Shown: positions 36,649 to 49,830 of the stretch, piece after piece
How positions within the stretch are numbered: position 1 is the stretch's first letter
Layout of the letters: the number at the start of each line of letters is the position of its first letter
Assembly: GCA_000469685.2 (NCBI GenBank)
Contig: LS997562.1
Coordinates: forward strand, 33,439,715-33,503,714
Reading direction: 5' to 3'
Source of the DNA: Haemonchus contortus
Lineage: Eukaryota; Nematoda; Chromadorea; Rhabditida; Trichostrongylidae
DNA: 64,000 bases
Made by a program: the position numbers and the translations under genes
Notes under the pieces: model-generated
The model's database searches: none
Seen by the model: the letters and a program-made list of their open reading frames with translations, nothing else
Told to the model about the DNA's origin: nothing

Positions 36649-39600
36649 AAAGCAAGAAATCAATAAGTATAAGTAATCAATTATTCATTTAAATTGCTAC
36701 ATACATATGGATGAGTACATTCGACGGCCTTTACCCAGGACATTCAAAATACTTCTATTAGCAGTAGTCTGAAATTACAACTCCTCGTACATTTGATATG
36801 GTCGATCTTTCCGAACGCTTTTCTCGATATCAAAAACATTCCGGCAACCTTCCGATTATTCTACCAGTTCACCAGTGTAAAGTCACAATTTTACGGTATT
36901 TTAGGATTAGGTATTTTTACGATACCTATCAATGGGACTGAAGTTCAAAAGTACTTATTCCCCCGGTGCATGTGTCGTCTAAGTAGCAATTTCCCTCCTC
37001 TACAAAGCAAATTGTTTGAGGGGCGTGACTAATTGCGATGGGCGTAGTTTTGCAGCCTTGTAAAGAAAAATTGGTCTAGAGTCCGAAAGTTTTCTCATGC
37101 GAAACCGAACCTTATGCCATTCCATGTTGGGGAAACGACTACTTGAATTCCCTCTGAACGCCTGCCTGAAGAAAACGCTGATTTCAAAAGAAGCTTATAG
37201 AGGCCTTCAAGTGATTCGAAGGTGATATCCTACTCAGCCTGGTACTACTTTTGACAAAAAACACCTCCGACACAAATGCTAATCATTCAATGGGCTGCAG
37301 ATTTGAAGAAAAAACCCTCTTAAGTAGGACAAAACCCAATTTCTGCCGACAAGAGGCAATGCAGTCAATGAATCGGAACTAACGAGTTGTACTTTGGAGC
37401 CTCGGCATCATTCATAAAAAATAAAATGCTAGATAAGTCTTCCAGTGTTATCTTCCTAATGATGTAGGACTTTGGACGGAAAAGTCTGAATGAACTTCAA
37501 ATATTTGCGAGGTCCCTTGAGAATTGAAATAATCCAATAATCCAATATGTAAGCAATATCCCACGAAAACTGATGCTACTAGCCAGTCAATAACTAAGCA
37601 AGCGAGACAGACATGAAACTACAAAATCCGAAGGAGAGTCAGAGGACGAAATGTGGAGTTTGATCAATTCCCCTAGGACTCTCCATGTGATGGAATTCGT
37701 TCCAAGTCTTCGAGAAACCCGAGAAATGATTTGATTTAACGATTCTCTGTGGAGCAGATGATAGCCTAGTCAAAGGTGGACCCACAGCGACCATTCAGAA
37801 AGCTTAGGGGAGTAGATTCACTGAGCTCTGGAGGAAGTTACTCTCAGAGGGAGGTTGATCCCAGGGATTGTTAAACGGTATTTGCGTACATTACGCATTG
37901 TGCTTACCAAGCCCCAGTCCGCCAACAAAAACAAAACTAAATAGTAAACAAAACAAAGCAGCAACAAACATGAAAAAACGGACGAATGGAGCCCGACAAT
38001 GGCTTCACCGTTTCTCTTACTAGATAGAAACGACTGAGTACATTTGTATGGATGGGTTGAAACGGTAAAAGTAAAATTCTAAAAATATTAGGAAATAACA
38101 GAATTCGAAAAATTGAGTTATTTGCAATGAAAGGTAATTAATATTTCTCAATAATACTAACTGAGTTCATGTTCTTTAAAAAAAACCCGAGTGCTTCCCA
38201 ACTGATGACAGCTGTTACGAGTTATTTAACGATATGGCACTTTTGTTGTTGGGAGATTGGAATGACTGGGAATGATGGAGAGAGGGACCACAAAATCGAA
38301 AAAACCCAAGCATCCAGAATAAAAAAACTGAAAAAAAATCGGAAGTTCGAACCTGATTCATAGGTGGTCGATCGGCGGGGTCGATCGCGTTCATTTTTTG
38401 GAGTCGTTCTGAAAATATGAAATGGACGTGCTCAGAACTGATGTTCAGAAATGATGGCCCCGGCTCGAAGAGCAGCCTAGGGCTTACGGAAAACAAAAAC
38501 GAACGAACCAAGTTCATCGTGATTGCCACGCATTGTTGAAGAATCGCTTAAAGAGGCTATGAAATAGCTTTTCTAGCAATGAAATGAGCTCGAATAACTG
38601 GGAGCATGAGCTCAGGAGTACAAGCTCAAACTCTGGTCCAGCTTCAGCTGAGAGCTGCGGCTGTATCGATCGCTAGCGTATGTTTTGGCACGAATCCAAC
38701 AAGTGCACACGTCTGTGATGTGATAGCAAAGTGAACACTGCCCGCTGCCGAGGGGTTGCTCCTTTGATGGGGTCATCGACGTAGGAGTTTGATACCGCCT
38801 ACCGCCCGGTCCTAATACAATTAACTGAACTGCTCTCTGATACGGGAGACCTGTCATTGGGACCCTGTTTTGCTGTTATGATACGATCATAAAATTTTTC
38901 TCCGAATGCCTTTGTGACGTACTAACTGCCTGGGAAAACTTGTATTGAATCTCAACAAGTATAACTGACCCAGTTTTATTGCTTGACCCAGTCACAGCAT
39001 GAAAACAGAGGGGAGCCAGTCAGCATTGAACCCTCTAATAATTCCTTTCCATAGCTGCTCCTTGCCAGTGCAGCACGAGCCTTCAGAATTCTTACTTTTT
39101 CTCCTCTAAGGTCCAAGTGGAGCATATTACCCCTCTCTTACTTATAAGAAGCTTTGAACGCACTCTTTTCCATCGAGAACTTTTTACTCTTTGAATGTAT
39201 TTTGACCCCACCTGATTCAAGCCCTGTAATGGTACTACCATTGTAACTCCGGTTCCTACGTCACCGCTATAAAAAAAAGCGATGCTCGAAGTCGTGAAAG
39301 AACTTTTCATCTTACTGTCAACGCTCCTTTTTCAGACACACATATGTTGCCCATTACCCGGTATCTCGTCTGTTAGGTATTCTGCTCAGTGGAGAAATGA
39401 GTAAGGGAGTTCCACGCTTTCACATTACCAGGGCGTCTTCGATTTGTTCTGGCTTGGTTACTGAAAATGCTGATTGAACTCATTCCTTCCATGACCACTC
39501 ATCCTGCTGAACTCGTTCTAACTTCTGAATTTCCCTCAAAAGGTGCCATCATTATGCCACCAGATTAGCAAGTGAAGCCATGTTTCTACATATGTAAGGA

Positions 39601-40854
39601 GTAGGTGGGTGGCTCTCCAGCCTAACTGAGCAGACGACGTTGTCGGAGGTTCTGGTTGAGAATTGAGTGGTCCATAATCCTAGGCTGAAACTTGGATGAG
39701 CAGTCGGGCTCAGAAACAACCGTGCTCGATTATAATAAATCTTGGCTAGGTGTCTAGATCTTTCAAATATTTTCACCTATTCGGCAGAGAAGACAAGGTC
39801 TGGTGTATGTGTTGATATACAGCTCACATTAGAAAGGTAGTGCAATTCTCCATAAAACCTAGTTTAAAGCACTTCAATCCTGAGCCAAAAACTGTTACTT
39901 TCCCATACTCGCCTAATGATCAGACCAAAGGAGCATGGAAGGGCCAGGTGACTCGCACGGAACTTCCTCGTTCGATGCTCCGACAAGTTGTGGGCGATAA
40001 AATTGGCCGTCACCTGTGCATAAGTTCTGAAAGACCATTCAACCACAGCACAACTCATGGCACAATGTCAAGAAGCCTCTATGGAATGAACCTCCTGAGC
40101 GTTAAAGAGCCAGGGGGTTTATTTTTATTGCTCGTAGTTCAACTGTGCTTACCTACATAGGTTGAGCAACAGTTCAGAGTAACATCTTAACTGCTATTCA
40201 AACCCATTGCCTCCCGAATTAGTAGTTACTTAACTGTTGCTTGTTGTCATCTACTTGCAGCGGTTGTTTGTCGAATAGTGGGGAGACGTCACTAAGCGCT
40301 TTGCATGGTAAGGCTTAAAGGAAAGACTTTGGAGTTTCGAGGGATAGGACAAGCCTTTATAGAAGGACGGTAGAAGTATGGAGAAATAGAAGAGTCTCTT
40401 TCACTCCGTTAGCACCTTCCCTCCTACAACTGGTTAACTCTGGGTTATCATGGAGACAAGCTGCCAGGCGTATTACAAGGCGATACTCATCTCCAAGCTC
40501 ACGTTTAGATTGCCCATTATATTGTGAAGACTTTTTGTGTTTTTCTTCAGCCCCGAACTGTATTTTCCCGCTAGGACACTGATCTTGGTCTTGTTTACTT
40601 CTAGTTTTAGTTATCATTGGGTTTTCTTCGTTCAGCCTCAACAAAAATACAGCAGGGCAATAAAGTGAAACACTCGTTGACACGAAGGCAGTGTTCTCGA
40701 TGATTCTGGGATATCTTTAGCTCATGTTTGATATGTTCTGTTCGCAACTGTCAATTCGTTTGAATCGCAGGCCTTTGCCCACGTGGATAGTTTATTTATT
40801 TGCTAGAAATAAATAAATAAATAGGTCTAGTCTAAGGCCGTTATCGGAAGTGAT

Positions 40855-41120
40855 AGCCTAGAATAGTGGAGAAGTGGAGAAAAAACGCGGAGACAGGAAT
40901 GTTCGGGAAATGTATGGCTTCAAAAAAGAAATAAAATTTGAGGTTTGACGAGAATGGAACGAGAGAAATTGCATGGAAGGTTTATTTGGAAGAGTTTTTT
41001 AAATATGAATGCCACGGCGTACAGCTGGCTGCAGTAAGCTCCCTGCGTGCAACGTTTGCGTCCCGGTGTGAATGGTGCAAATCTATTCCGTTTTTCGATT
41101 CCAGAGCTTCTATTGTGCTC
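40855..41120 (+). repeat. Dispersed repeat (family C), copy 1
   Basis: Blocks aaaaacgcgga, gacgagaatgg-acg and agctggctgcagtaagct recur in the same order at 59640-59860 (gaaaacgcgga, gacgagaatgtgacg, tctggctacaataagct). No coding content was recognised in either copy. Confidence 0.5.
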
Positions 41121-42599
41121 CCTCGAGAGCAACAGTTTCATTCTGAGGAAGAATCATAGAAATTATTTCTACTGTGAACTGTACCTCTGAATACATACAG
41201 CTGTTGCATACAGCTAAGAAAATATGAGTTCATCGGCTGCATGCTCTACACCGGAGACCTACCGTCCAGAGGATCGAGTCGATGAGAGAGCTTTGGAGAA
41301 CATTGTCACAATATTCTGGGCAGTAGATAACTCTACCACATTTACACTAATAGGTATACATTCGTCATTTCCTACATTTCCTAGAGAACTGTTGCACACG
41401 TAGAAAGGGAATGAAGCGAAAATGCGAAAGTAACCCTCAGGTCCACGGAAAAGCTCATTAGTGAAGCCTAAACTGTCATGTGGATTTTCGTGAACAATTT
41501 CTGGGTTCCCATGCTTCAATCAAACGAAACAGCTTGCAAATGAAAAGTTTTCCCAGTTGAAATAGGGGAATTTTTCAGGTTTGTCTTCCTTAATCACGGT
41601 ATTCGAACGAAATTTTCAAATAAATCTTGACTAAATTGAATTCCTTTCTGCCCTTCGATAATTTCTGTGTGTACGTGGAACTATTGTGAGAAATACCTCT
41701 AAATGGTATTATTGGGACTTCCGGAAGATGTAAATGTGCTTCTCTCCCCTGCACATGCATGCATCGGAAAAATAAGAGCATGGCACATGGTACGGCAGAA
41801 ACAACTTTTGTTTTTGCAAAGTGAATTGTTCCTTCGATTGGACTAGGAGATAAGACAGTTGATTCTCAAACAAGGAGGATGCACTTGGATTGAGGGCGAA
41901 GGTAACGAGATTGGTCTGTTTTCAGGGTTTTAAATTTACGGCTCCCGTTGCGTAGTGGAAAAGATTGCAGACGTTCTGCTTCCTGGGCAACGTAATCTGA
42001 TGCCAAATCATTGGACAAAAAACAAGGAATTATTGGTGGTAGAATAGCGAACAACCATGGGCATCAGCCGTGTGATCAAAGCTGTTCCCACGAGGTATAA
42101 TTCTTGCTGTTAAACGTCCAGTCAACGAATATTCATACAAGTATGGAACACGCTATGCTGATCTCTCCCCAGCCCCCCCCCCTCCCCCTCCTCCTCCATC
42201 AAACTGTCAGGAGTCTTCCCTAGAATAGCAGACCGAAACTGAGTCACTGCAGCAACCTTAGAGCATAAGTCAAGCACGCATCCTTATACAGAACCCTCCA
42301 GAAGTTGATGATGGTCTGAGGTCTCTAGATAGGGAGTGCTCACTACTCGCTTCTCAGAACAACGACGAAGAAGGGAGCTGACGATAAGATGGACTCAATT
42401 AAACCTAGCCAGGTTTAAAAGTAACTTTCAGGTCATTGCTCAAAGTGGACCACAGCTCTGACATTTTTGAAGGTGAATCGGAACTCGTGGAGGGGATTGG
42501 TGCCAAGAATTTCTCTTTTTGCAGCTTACGATTAGAGGCATGTGTCGAATAATGCCTCCTCCTTGCTGGTGAATATTGAAACTGGTAAAAAAGGAGTTG

Positions 42600-42860
42600 C
42601 GGCACTGTCACCCATGGTCCGGAATTCAAATCTCGGACCGGTTCTCGCCTAATCAACCAAGCCTCCCATCCCTCCGTGGTCGGTTATTCGGTATCAGGCT
42701 CATCTGGGAAGCTGAATCACAGACTTATAAATCGGCTGGCCACCACAAGCCATTGTATAGGTCACATACGCATTCAATACGCCACTACATTCTGAATGGA
42801 AGTGGAATGCGAGGTGAATCCCTGCGACGGCATCGATTGATGCCCAGAGACTTTTTATCT
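42600..42860 (+). repeat. tRNA-derived SINE (family A) copy
   Basis: Sense copy with part of the tRNA-like head (ggaattcaaatctcgg at the B-box position), then ccaagcctcccatccctccg, tggccaccacaagccattg and cacatacgcattcaatacgc. A continuous open frame through it is incidental. Confidence 0.8.
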
Positions 42861-43219
42861 AGAACTCTCAGAGTACTACTGAGGCCTAAAAATAACCCTC
42901 TGAACATAGTTTTCATCTCGCGCAATAAGTATAGCTGCTGTAATGCTACGGAATTATGCGCGTTCCATCGTTTCTACAAAGATATTTTTGCTATGCATAA
43001 GTCAATCGGAATCAAAATAAGAATTTCTAGGCATCTTACGTTATTCTTTTCTGAACGTGGGGATGCCTCACGGACACACGAATTCCACGATTCTACAGGA
43101 GAGCCACAAACTGTGGACCTTCAAATGTGGGTACATTCTCTCCCGAACTTTCCGCTACCACTGCCGAGAATGTCTTTGAAAAACCGAATCAACAGGCCAG
43201 CTAAAGCGGGAGGTACAAA

Positions 43220-43400
43220 GCAACAAGTAGGCCTGTTCGTCTACGCGGTCGACATCGTGCTCATATCAACTACTATTCACTACGCCGAGTAGGCATTGCC
43301 TGAATTTGACAGCGTTCTGGAAATCGTCAGCTCACAATCGAACCTAACCATGTCGAGGCTCATGGTCCTCCAGGTGATCGCTGAGCATGAACGACGGCAC
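43220..43400 (+). pseudogene. Decayed reverse-transcriptase fragment of a non-LTR retrotransposon
   Basis: The plus strand reads GLFVYAVDIVLIST, an in-frame stop, then LPEFDSVLEIVSSQSNLT. This resembles the YADD catalytic box of LINE reverse transcriptases and the conserved segment after it, with YAVD in place of YADD. No other domains or an intact frame are present. Identification rests on a short motif only. Confidence 0.4.
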
Positions 43401-43932
43401 AAACATCACTGAGCGCCTCAGCTTACTGAGTAGGAAAGATGCATTTTGTAACGATCTTATGAACCTCAGCGAACGCTCATAAGATCTCCTATCAGTAGAT
43501 TCTAACATATTTACATCAACAAATTTCCAGTAGAACCTTTTATAGGAACGAAGACAAATCAATGGAGAACGGATGCTGAGATACAAAAATCAAGCAAGTA
43601 ACTAACAGCTCCGGTCGCTTCGATTGTGCGTCGGCCCGAAAACAATGCAGCAGAAGAACAATAGGACAGATAACCTTATGTTTTTATGCGAAATCAGGTT
43701 ATGACAATCGGAATTATGTAGATACACGTCCCAAGTACTGTTCTCCGTTAATCAATTCGGAAGCGAGTGCAAAATCGCAGTTCGTATTCATGTCCACAAA
43801 GTCAAAAATACAACAACGGCAAAGTCAATACTATTATATGAAGGAGTATGAATTAATACTACGATAGGATGAATTCAAGGCCCCTCGTATACCATATCTG
43901 GCGCTATCAGGTTGGAAAACGGGGGCGGGGGG

Positions 43933-44005
43933 TGACACAATGTTTGAGCCTTTATAATGCCTTAGCTAGGAGCTAAGGCATTATAAAGGCTCAAACATTG
44001 TGTCA
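43933..44005. repeat. Perfect 35 bp-armed hairpin
   Basis: The arm tgacacaatgtttgagcctt (continuing to 43967) is repeated exactly inverted at 43971-44005, with a 3-base spacer agg. A perfect palindrome this long is rare in old sequence. Confidence 0.95.
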
Positions 44006-44009
44006 TGTG

Positions 44010-44350
44010 TATCCTCGTACGAGTTTCATCGGCATTGCAGAGGCTGCACCATTCACAAAGGAACCCATGTGGTAGGCTCAAGCAACTTGTCATGAGCCAT
44101 AGCGACATTGAAAGGCAGTTCTGTACAGTTCCGGCTGGTTGTAGACTGCCCTCTGCGCAGTTGCAACAACTGAAATTTCGTCCGAATACCCTTTCCATGT
44201 TATTTCCGACATGATAATATCGCCCAGTCTTCACTTTCCCTACTTTCAAAAAATTTTTTACCGAAATCGGTGAATTTTCTCGCTTTCTTCACTACCGATG
44301 AACTATTTCCAACCTGTACTTTCACTTTTGGAAAAAAGGGTACCTCAAAA
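44010..44350. repeat. Dispersed repeat (family D), copy 1
   Basis: gcattgcagaggctgcaccattcac near 44032, followed by an AT-rich ttctcgctttcttcactac block, is paralleled at 48730-49060. On the minus strand both copies read a short EWC(S/N)LxNA-like peptide, which may be a relic of an element's coding region or coincidence. Confidence 0.5.
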
Positions 44351-44824
44351 TTATCGTCAATTGTGCCTCTAATCAAGTTCTACTTGGAAAGGGTACAAGA
44401 AAATTAGACCGTACCTATCGAGATGGGAGTTACCACATGCACGTTTGAACGGTGATCCCATAGAGCCCTTCTGGATCTTCTCAACTATTCTCAGTGAAGT
44501 CATAGAAGTTCTTCTTCAGGCCCGTGCAATTCAGGTACTGCGTTTTATTGAGCCCTGAGGCTTCAAGTGAGTTACTGCCTCGGCAGAATTGTAAAACAGA
44601 AAAGTAGCCTTGCAAAAGCTACTGCTGATGGTCCACGCTGGACTCATCTCCTTTCTCCTTTTACAAAAACGCTTACAAGCTGTCTCATCACCATCCCTCA
44701 TGTTGGGCTATTATGTCGGGCCGAAGGTTTGTTGCTCGTTTTTTTTTCGAGAAATATTTTCGAATTGAAGGATTTCGGGATTCCTGCCCTTTGCAAAAAA
44801 ATCATAATTTTCTTCTTCTAAAGG

Positions 44825-45030
44825 CCGCGTCTGAGGGATTCGCCCACGCACTCAAGTTTCATTCGGAATCGTAGTGGAGTATTGAATGCGTATATGGCCT
44901 ATACAATGACTTGCGGTGGTCAGCCAATGTACAAGTCAGTGCTTTTATCCCTCCAGACGAGTCCGGTACCAACTCATCGACTCCGGAGGGATGGAAGACT
45001 TCGTTGGCCTAGGCGGATATCGATAAGGAA
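44825..45030 (-). repeat. tRNA-derived SINE (family A) copy
   Basis: Well-preserved antisense body: gaatcgtagtggagtattga, atgcgtatatggcctataca, atgacttgcggtggtcagcc, gtacaagtcagtgcttttat and gacgagtccggtaccaac. The tRNA-like head is lost. Confidence 0.85.
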
Positions 45031-46083
45031 AAAGGAAGTCAAGTCTTCGAAAGAACCTTTCCCTCGTGATTGAGAATGGGTGTTAACACTTTATTGCCCT
45101 ACACTTGTTTCACTGCCTAGATGACTAATTGGAGGCAGAAAGTCTGGGATGATAAATGCTTCCTCATAAACATAAGATGGGACACAATATTTCACGTTTT
45201 ATACTCTTTTTTTCAGGATCCCTGCGGTAAGTGATGGGAATGTTTCGTATTTCTGTCGAGCATAATAGCAATGGATATCAGGAAATATCGTTACAAACTC
45301 GACAAAAGAGGAAATGAGGAGCAGTTCTCATGAAATGCTAACAATTAAAAACTTCACCGGATATAATTTCTGAGTATAACTGAATATTCACTTCGTCTAA
45401 AGCATGTAATCGCAATTCGCACTAAAATAATGAAAGCAAATAGAACGATAAGAATGTGTTCGTCGGACAGTGAACGGCATGAGACGATAAATACTCTGAT
45501 ATCATCTATTATTGTTGGAAACATAACAAAGATGTAATAGAGAGATAAAAAAGACTGTGATGATATCAAAACAGTAGGACCTCTTACTACGAAGTGCAAT
45601 GGTATTTGTAGTTACTTCTAGTGTATGGCATAAAGCCAACAAGAAAATGGGGCCAAGTACAAGTGCCGTATTTAGTTTTCATATTCTTGAGCAGTCTAGG
45701 AGGCACTGCGTTGAACCTACCCCGGAGACAATGAATGTTGCTCTGTGGGTAAACCGTCAATAAGAAGGTGTAAACAAGACTAAGGAGAGAAAGCTGTTCT
45801 CCAAAAACAGTGATAAGCAGAAAAACATTTTCGACCTTCTACCATGAATGAAAGTCCTATTGTGAGTGAACGTCCTACAGAAATGGAAGTCAAAACGTAG
45901 CGTCCAAGTTCTGCTTTTTGAGAATCTTGCATATCCTTTCCTACTGTAGATTTCGATATTTACCTGCCGCTGAAATTTATAATCAAAGTTTCATTTAGCT
46001 CAGGTTTGGCCATTGTCTGTAGTAAACCATGCCAAGGAACTCGGTGTCTGCAGCATGTGGTAATTCTGTATCTACTTGATGGC

Positions 46084-46372
46084 CTTTAAAGGATAAAGGA
46101 TGAAGTCTTGGTGCGTTGACCAATTCCGTCCGTCCACCCCCGCACTTGACTTCCATTCAGAACCGTAGTGGCGTAATGAGTGTGTATGCGGCCTATACAA
46201 TGACTTGCGGTGGCCAGCCGATGTACAAGTCAGTGCTTTTATCCTCCCAGACAAGTTTGCTACCAATTAATCGACCCCGGAGGGAGGGCGGCTTTGTTGG
46301 CCTGAGCGGATATCCGGGCTCATGACCATGTATGTGTGGGTGCGTCACTTGCTACTACACCACTTGTAGTAC
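46084..46372 (-). repeat. tRNA-derived SINE (family A), nearly full length
   Basis: Antisense copy running from the 3' tail (ggataaaggatgaagtcttg) to a decayed head (gtgcgtcacttgctactaca then ccact at about 46372). The B-box region is damaged by a deletion near 46325. Confidence 0.85.
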
Positions 46373-46859
46373 TAGAGCGGGGTCACCAAATTATAGGCCA
46401 AGCTTTTGATGCGAGAAGCTTGAAGATATACCTTAGAACCATTCTAATTTCGAGTATTTAGATCTTTCAAACACGGAATTTTCTGAGATCGGTTTCAATC
46501 TGCTCAAACGTTTTGCTATAAACTTTTGTACCCTATGATAACTGTGGTTTCCCAAAGAGCTACAAAAAGGATGCCAAAGAGCAACAAATGCACTAATATC
46601 GAAAATAGAGGTGATAGTTTTGTAAAAATTTTGACGCAATGTCTGAAACTGGAACTGGAGGAACTGGAAATGGAACATCTATGTAATTGTCTCTACTTCT
46701 AAACACCGCGAGTATTCAAAGCTGAGGCTCATACATCGCTTTTTCGTCAGAGAGGTCAGGGTAACAGCTTTTGGAGCAAACAAAAGACCAAAACCACATA
46801 AACTGTTGTCCTTATCATAAAAAATGCTTCTTTTTAATGACTGTCCTCCACTTTACTTC

Positions 46860-47140
46860 GAATACTTCGAATTACCTATCAGATCTTCGATTTCAGTGGA
46901 GTTTCGAAGATCCCGTAATCTGCAGAAGCCCTATCAGGATCTACGCAGTTTGGTCGGATAGGAGGAGTACAGATTCATTGTAGGCAAAAGTCACGATGAA
47001 AACTGTATCTGAGATTTCGCCCTAAGATGAGGGTAAGATGAGCTTGTGATGCCTAGGACACCGCAAGGAAAGTTGTATGGTCGATGAACTGCCTAGACAA
47101 TTCGTAAAAAGGGCCTCCAAGCCCTGAAGAATTCGTAAAG
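46860..47140 (+). repeat. Direct repeat (family E), copy 1 with an extra 38 bp block
   Basis: The stretch from cgaattacctatcagatctt to acaattcgtaaaaagggcct recurs at 48468-48680. Copy 1 has an additional segment (about 46912-46950, cccgtaatctgcagaagccc...) that is absent from copy 2 and recurs in inverted orientation at about 47162-47200. Confidence 0.85.
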
Positions 47141-47644
47141 AGCTTCTGACTGAGGCAGAACTGCGTAGATCCTGATAGGGCTTCTGCAGATTACGGGACA
47201 AATATACCCTTGGAGACTCCTTTGCCGAAATAGACCGGAAGCCGATCTCATTCTGGTAGAGGATCGGGACAAATAAAGACAGGTATTGCTGAAGCTCCAC
47301 AGAACCACTCGATCGGTAAAGGAAAAAGGAAATTAATCCGAGTTACGAAAGCAAGAACGAAACCAGAGGAAGGAAACCACAAAGAAGTTAAGAACAGCCA
47401 GCTGATGAACGAACAACAAAAGAACTCTTCTGAAGCCTTATCATTCTGTCAAGTGCATTCGTTACGACCATGAGAGAAGATAAGTGAACAGTGGGTATGA
47501 TTTGTTTTTGTTGACACCTCTCCTACAGTTGGCGATGTTATCATAGAAACACTGAGTTTTCGCCCAAATAACGGATACGGACTAGTGAACTTGAACATTG
47601 ATGTTTTCTGAGCAATTCGGGTAACTATCACATGGCTGGAACTC

Positions 47645-47700
47645 CGTTCAGCAGATTCCATTCCGTTGCTGGGATGCGCCCCGCATTTGGCATCCATTCA
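47645..47700 (-). repeat. tRNA-derived SINE (family A), short 3' fragment
   Basis: ccgttgctgggatgcgcccc followed by gcatttggcatccattcaaa matches the antisense 3' end of family A only. Confidence 0.5.
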
Positions 47701-48059
47701 AAAATATTGTCACTGCACTTATACTCATAGCTAGAACTGTACTTTAGAATAAACTAAACCCAAACGAAAGCAACATCACTCAGTCCAAGTCGTGGAGGAA
47801 TCTAGTAACACTTTATCAAGTAACATCAGAAAGCCCCGGGTATTCAGAAGAACATCATGGAAATTGTGCTTGGTCAATATGGGCTGGTTCCAGCCCAAAT
47901 TCTCCACCATCGCCTAACATTTCCATAAACCGATTATGGCTCACGTGGCTGCTGGCTGTCTGTGATCACAAAGTGCTCACTCTTGAGTACTACGAAACAT
48001 ATGTATAATCAACAATAAGCAGCAATAGTCTCAATAAATATGAGGTTTAGGTCTCTGGC

Positions 48060-48290
48060 ATAATCAATCCCGTCTTCGGGATGCTTCTCACATTCGAATT
48101 TCCCAGGACCATGACGACGTTCTCGAATAAGAACGTGGCCCAAACAATGGCTTAGCCTGAACAGCAGATGTACAAGTCAGTGCTTCTGTTCCACTTGACG
48201 AGTGTTGTACCATTTAGCGGCCCCGGGAAGAGTGGAAGACTCGGTTGACTCAGGGGAAAACCTATCAGGGATTCGACTCTCGCATGGATT
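48060..48290 (-). repeat. tRNA-derived SINE (family A), diverged copy
   Basis: Antisense blocks cgtcttcgggatgc, acattcgaatttccc, gatgtacaagtcagtgcttc and gtggaagactcggttgac. The middle is replaced or strongly diverged. Confidence 0.65.
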
Positions 48291-48467
48291 AATATGCCAT
48301 TTGCCACTCCCTTACCTCCATCTGAAGCTTTTTATTACTACATATCTGAAACTGGTCTCATTCTCAGCTTTAGTGAAGACCAATCGTAATTGTTCCTGGT
48401 CGGAGCACCGGCTGCTGCCTTGTCTCGAGGAATTCAATATGCTGAAGGGAGTAGTCCAGCTTCGAAT

Positions 48468-48680
48468 TACCTATCAAATCTTCAATTTCAGTGCAGTTTC
48501 GAAGATGTTTGGTCGGATAGGGGTACAGATTCATTGAAAGCAAAAGTCACGATGAAAATTGTATCTGAGATTTCGCCCTAAGATGAGCGTAATATGAACC
48601 TGTGATTCCTAGGACAGCGCAAGGAAAGCTGTATGGTCGATGAACTGCCCAGACAATTCGTAAAAAGGGCCTCCAAGCCC
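48468..48680 (+). repeat. Direct repeat (family E), copy 2
   Basis: Close copy of 46860-47140 lacking the 38 bp block, so it may show the state before that insertion or after its loss. It runs directly into family D copy 2. Confidence 0.85.
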
Positions 48681-48699
48681 GCTCATAATTAGCCCAAAA

Positions 48700-49070
48700 G
48701 ACGTACACACCCAAAAGAGGACGAGTGCTCACGGCATTGTAGAGGCTGTATAGGTTGCACCATTCGCACACAACACACGTTGGGGACACATGTTGCACGC
48801 AGGCGAGACAGCTCGTCCAAACACACCTTCTACACAACTTTTTCAATCAAATTCTTGTCCAGCCCCTAATTTTACTCGTTTTTTTGGGTCTCATATTTCT
48901 TTAGGTACACCAATTTTCGCGTTTTTCTTCACCACTTTTGCACTATTCTGGACTTTCACTTCCATTATTCATCTTGTACTAGGTAACCCCGATATCATCG
49001 TGAATTGTTCCTTTGAGTACCTTCCAGTTCTGAGAAGGCGACGTCGCTCAAACGTCAAGCTAATTTCTTT
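48700..49070. repeat. Dispersed repeat (family D), copy 2
   Basis: ggcattgtagaggctgtata then ggttgcaccattcgcac is the counterpart of 44032. The following ttttcgcgtttttcttcacc and gatatcatcgtgaattgt blocks match copy 1 in order. Confidence 0.5.
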
Positions 49071-49374
49071 ATTTATTCTATACTTTGTATAAGACGACGT
49101 TAGAAACGAAATACATGATATAACGATAACACCATTAGACACCGTGGTTACCCTAGACAATTCAATTGGGGATAAAAAGCGTCAGTAACTATACCTAACC
49201 TAAAGATTACCTATTGAGCGTCTAAAAGGTGACTGAGAGCCTGAGAAGCAATTGCAGTCACTGAAAGGTAACACCTCCACCAAAAGGAGCTTCTAGTGGC
49301 GGTTTTACTCCTTGGAAAAGACAATTTGAAGCTGAGTTCACCTTCTACTAGACGAACTGTCCTGATTGTAAATT

Positions 49375-49830
49375 ATGCACAAGTCGAAGAAGGAGATGGG
49401 AGGGAGAATCATAAAACCCAAGCCATATATCGGCATTTGGTATACATGGATACAAAGAGTTACCGGTTCAAACCACTATGTTCCAGTAGAATGGGGGAGA
49501 CGGGCGTTAGGAACGATTTTGGGTAATCGATTCGTCGCACGCGGCTGTCGCGGACCACTCATTCGCCATTATTACAGCTCTAGCGTTCTTCATACAGCTC
49601 AATCGATATGCGATCATTACTTTATGCATAATTCTACTATTAGTACTTTTGTTTTTGTATTTCTTACCTACTGCTGCATCCTGCTACATTCCTTCGCGCG
49701 ACGCCCCTCTCACCGCGACGCGACCATTTCTTTCCTAACGCACCACACCCGTGGAATCGTAAAGAATCTTCTCAATTGGAGCGGTGTTTTTTTCTACGCT
49801 GGCAACTCGATCACAAGATCTCATTTCTAA
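49375..49830 (+). other. 151-codon open frame, coding status unknown
   Basis: This is the longest single-frame open stretch outside the repeats. The translation is basic and Cys/His/Ser-rich with no domain, signal peptide or splice context that I recognise. It lies in the repeat-rich region and I treat it as probably non-coding. Confidence 0.15.

Noticed and set aside
42576..43292. 238-codon plus-strand open frame, the longest in the window
   Set aside because: Its first third is a SINE copy and its end a decayed reverse-transcriptase fragment, so it is a chance fusion of repeats.
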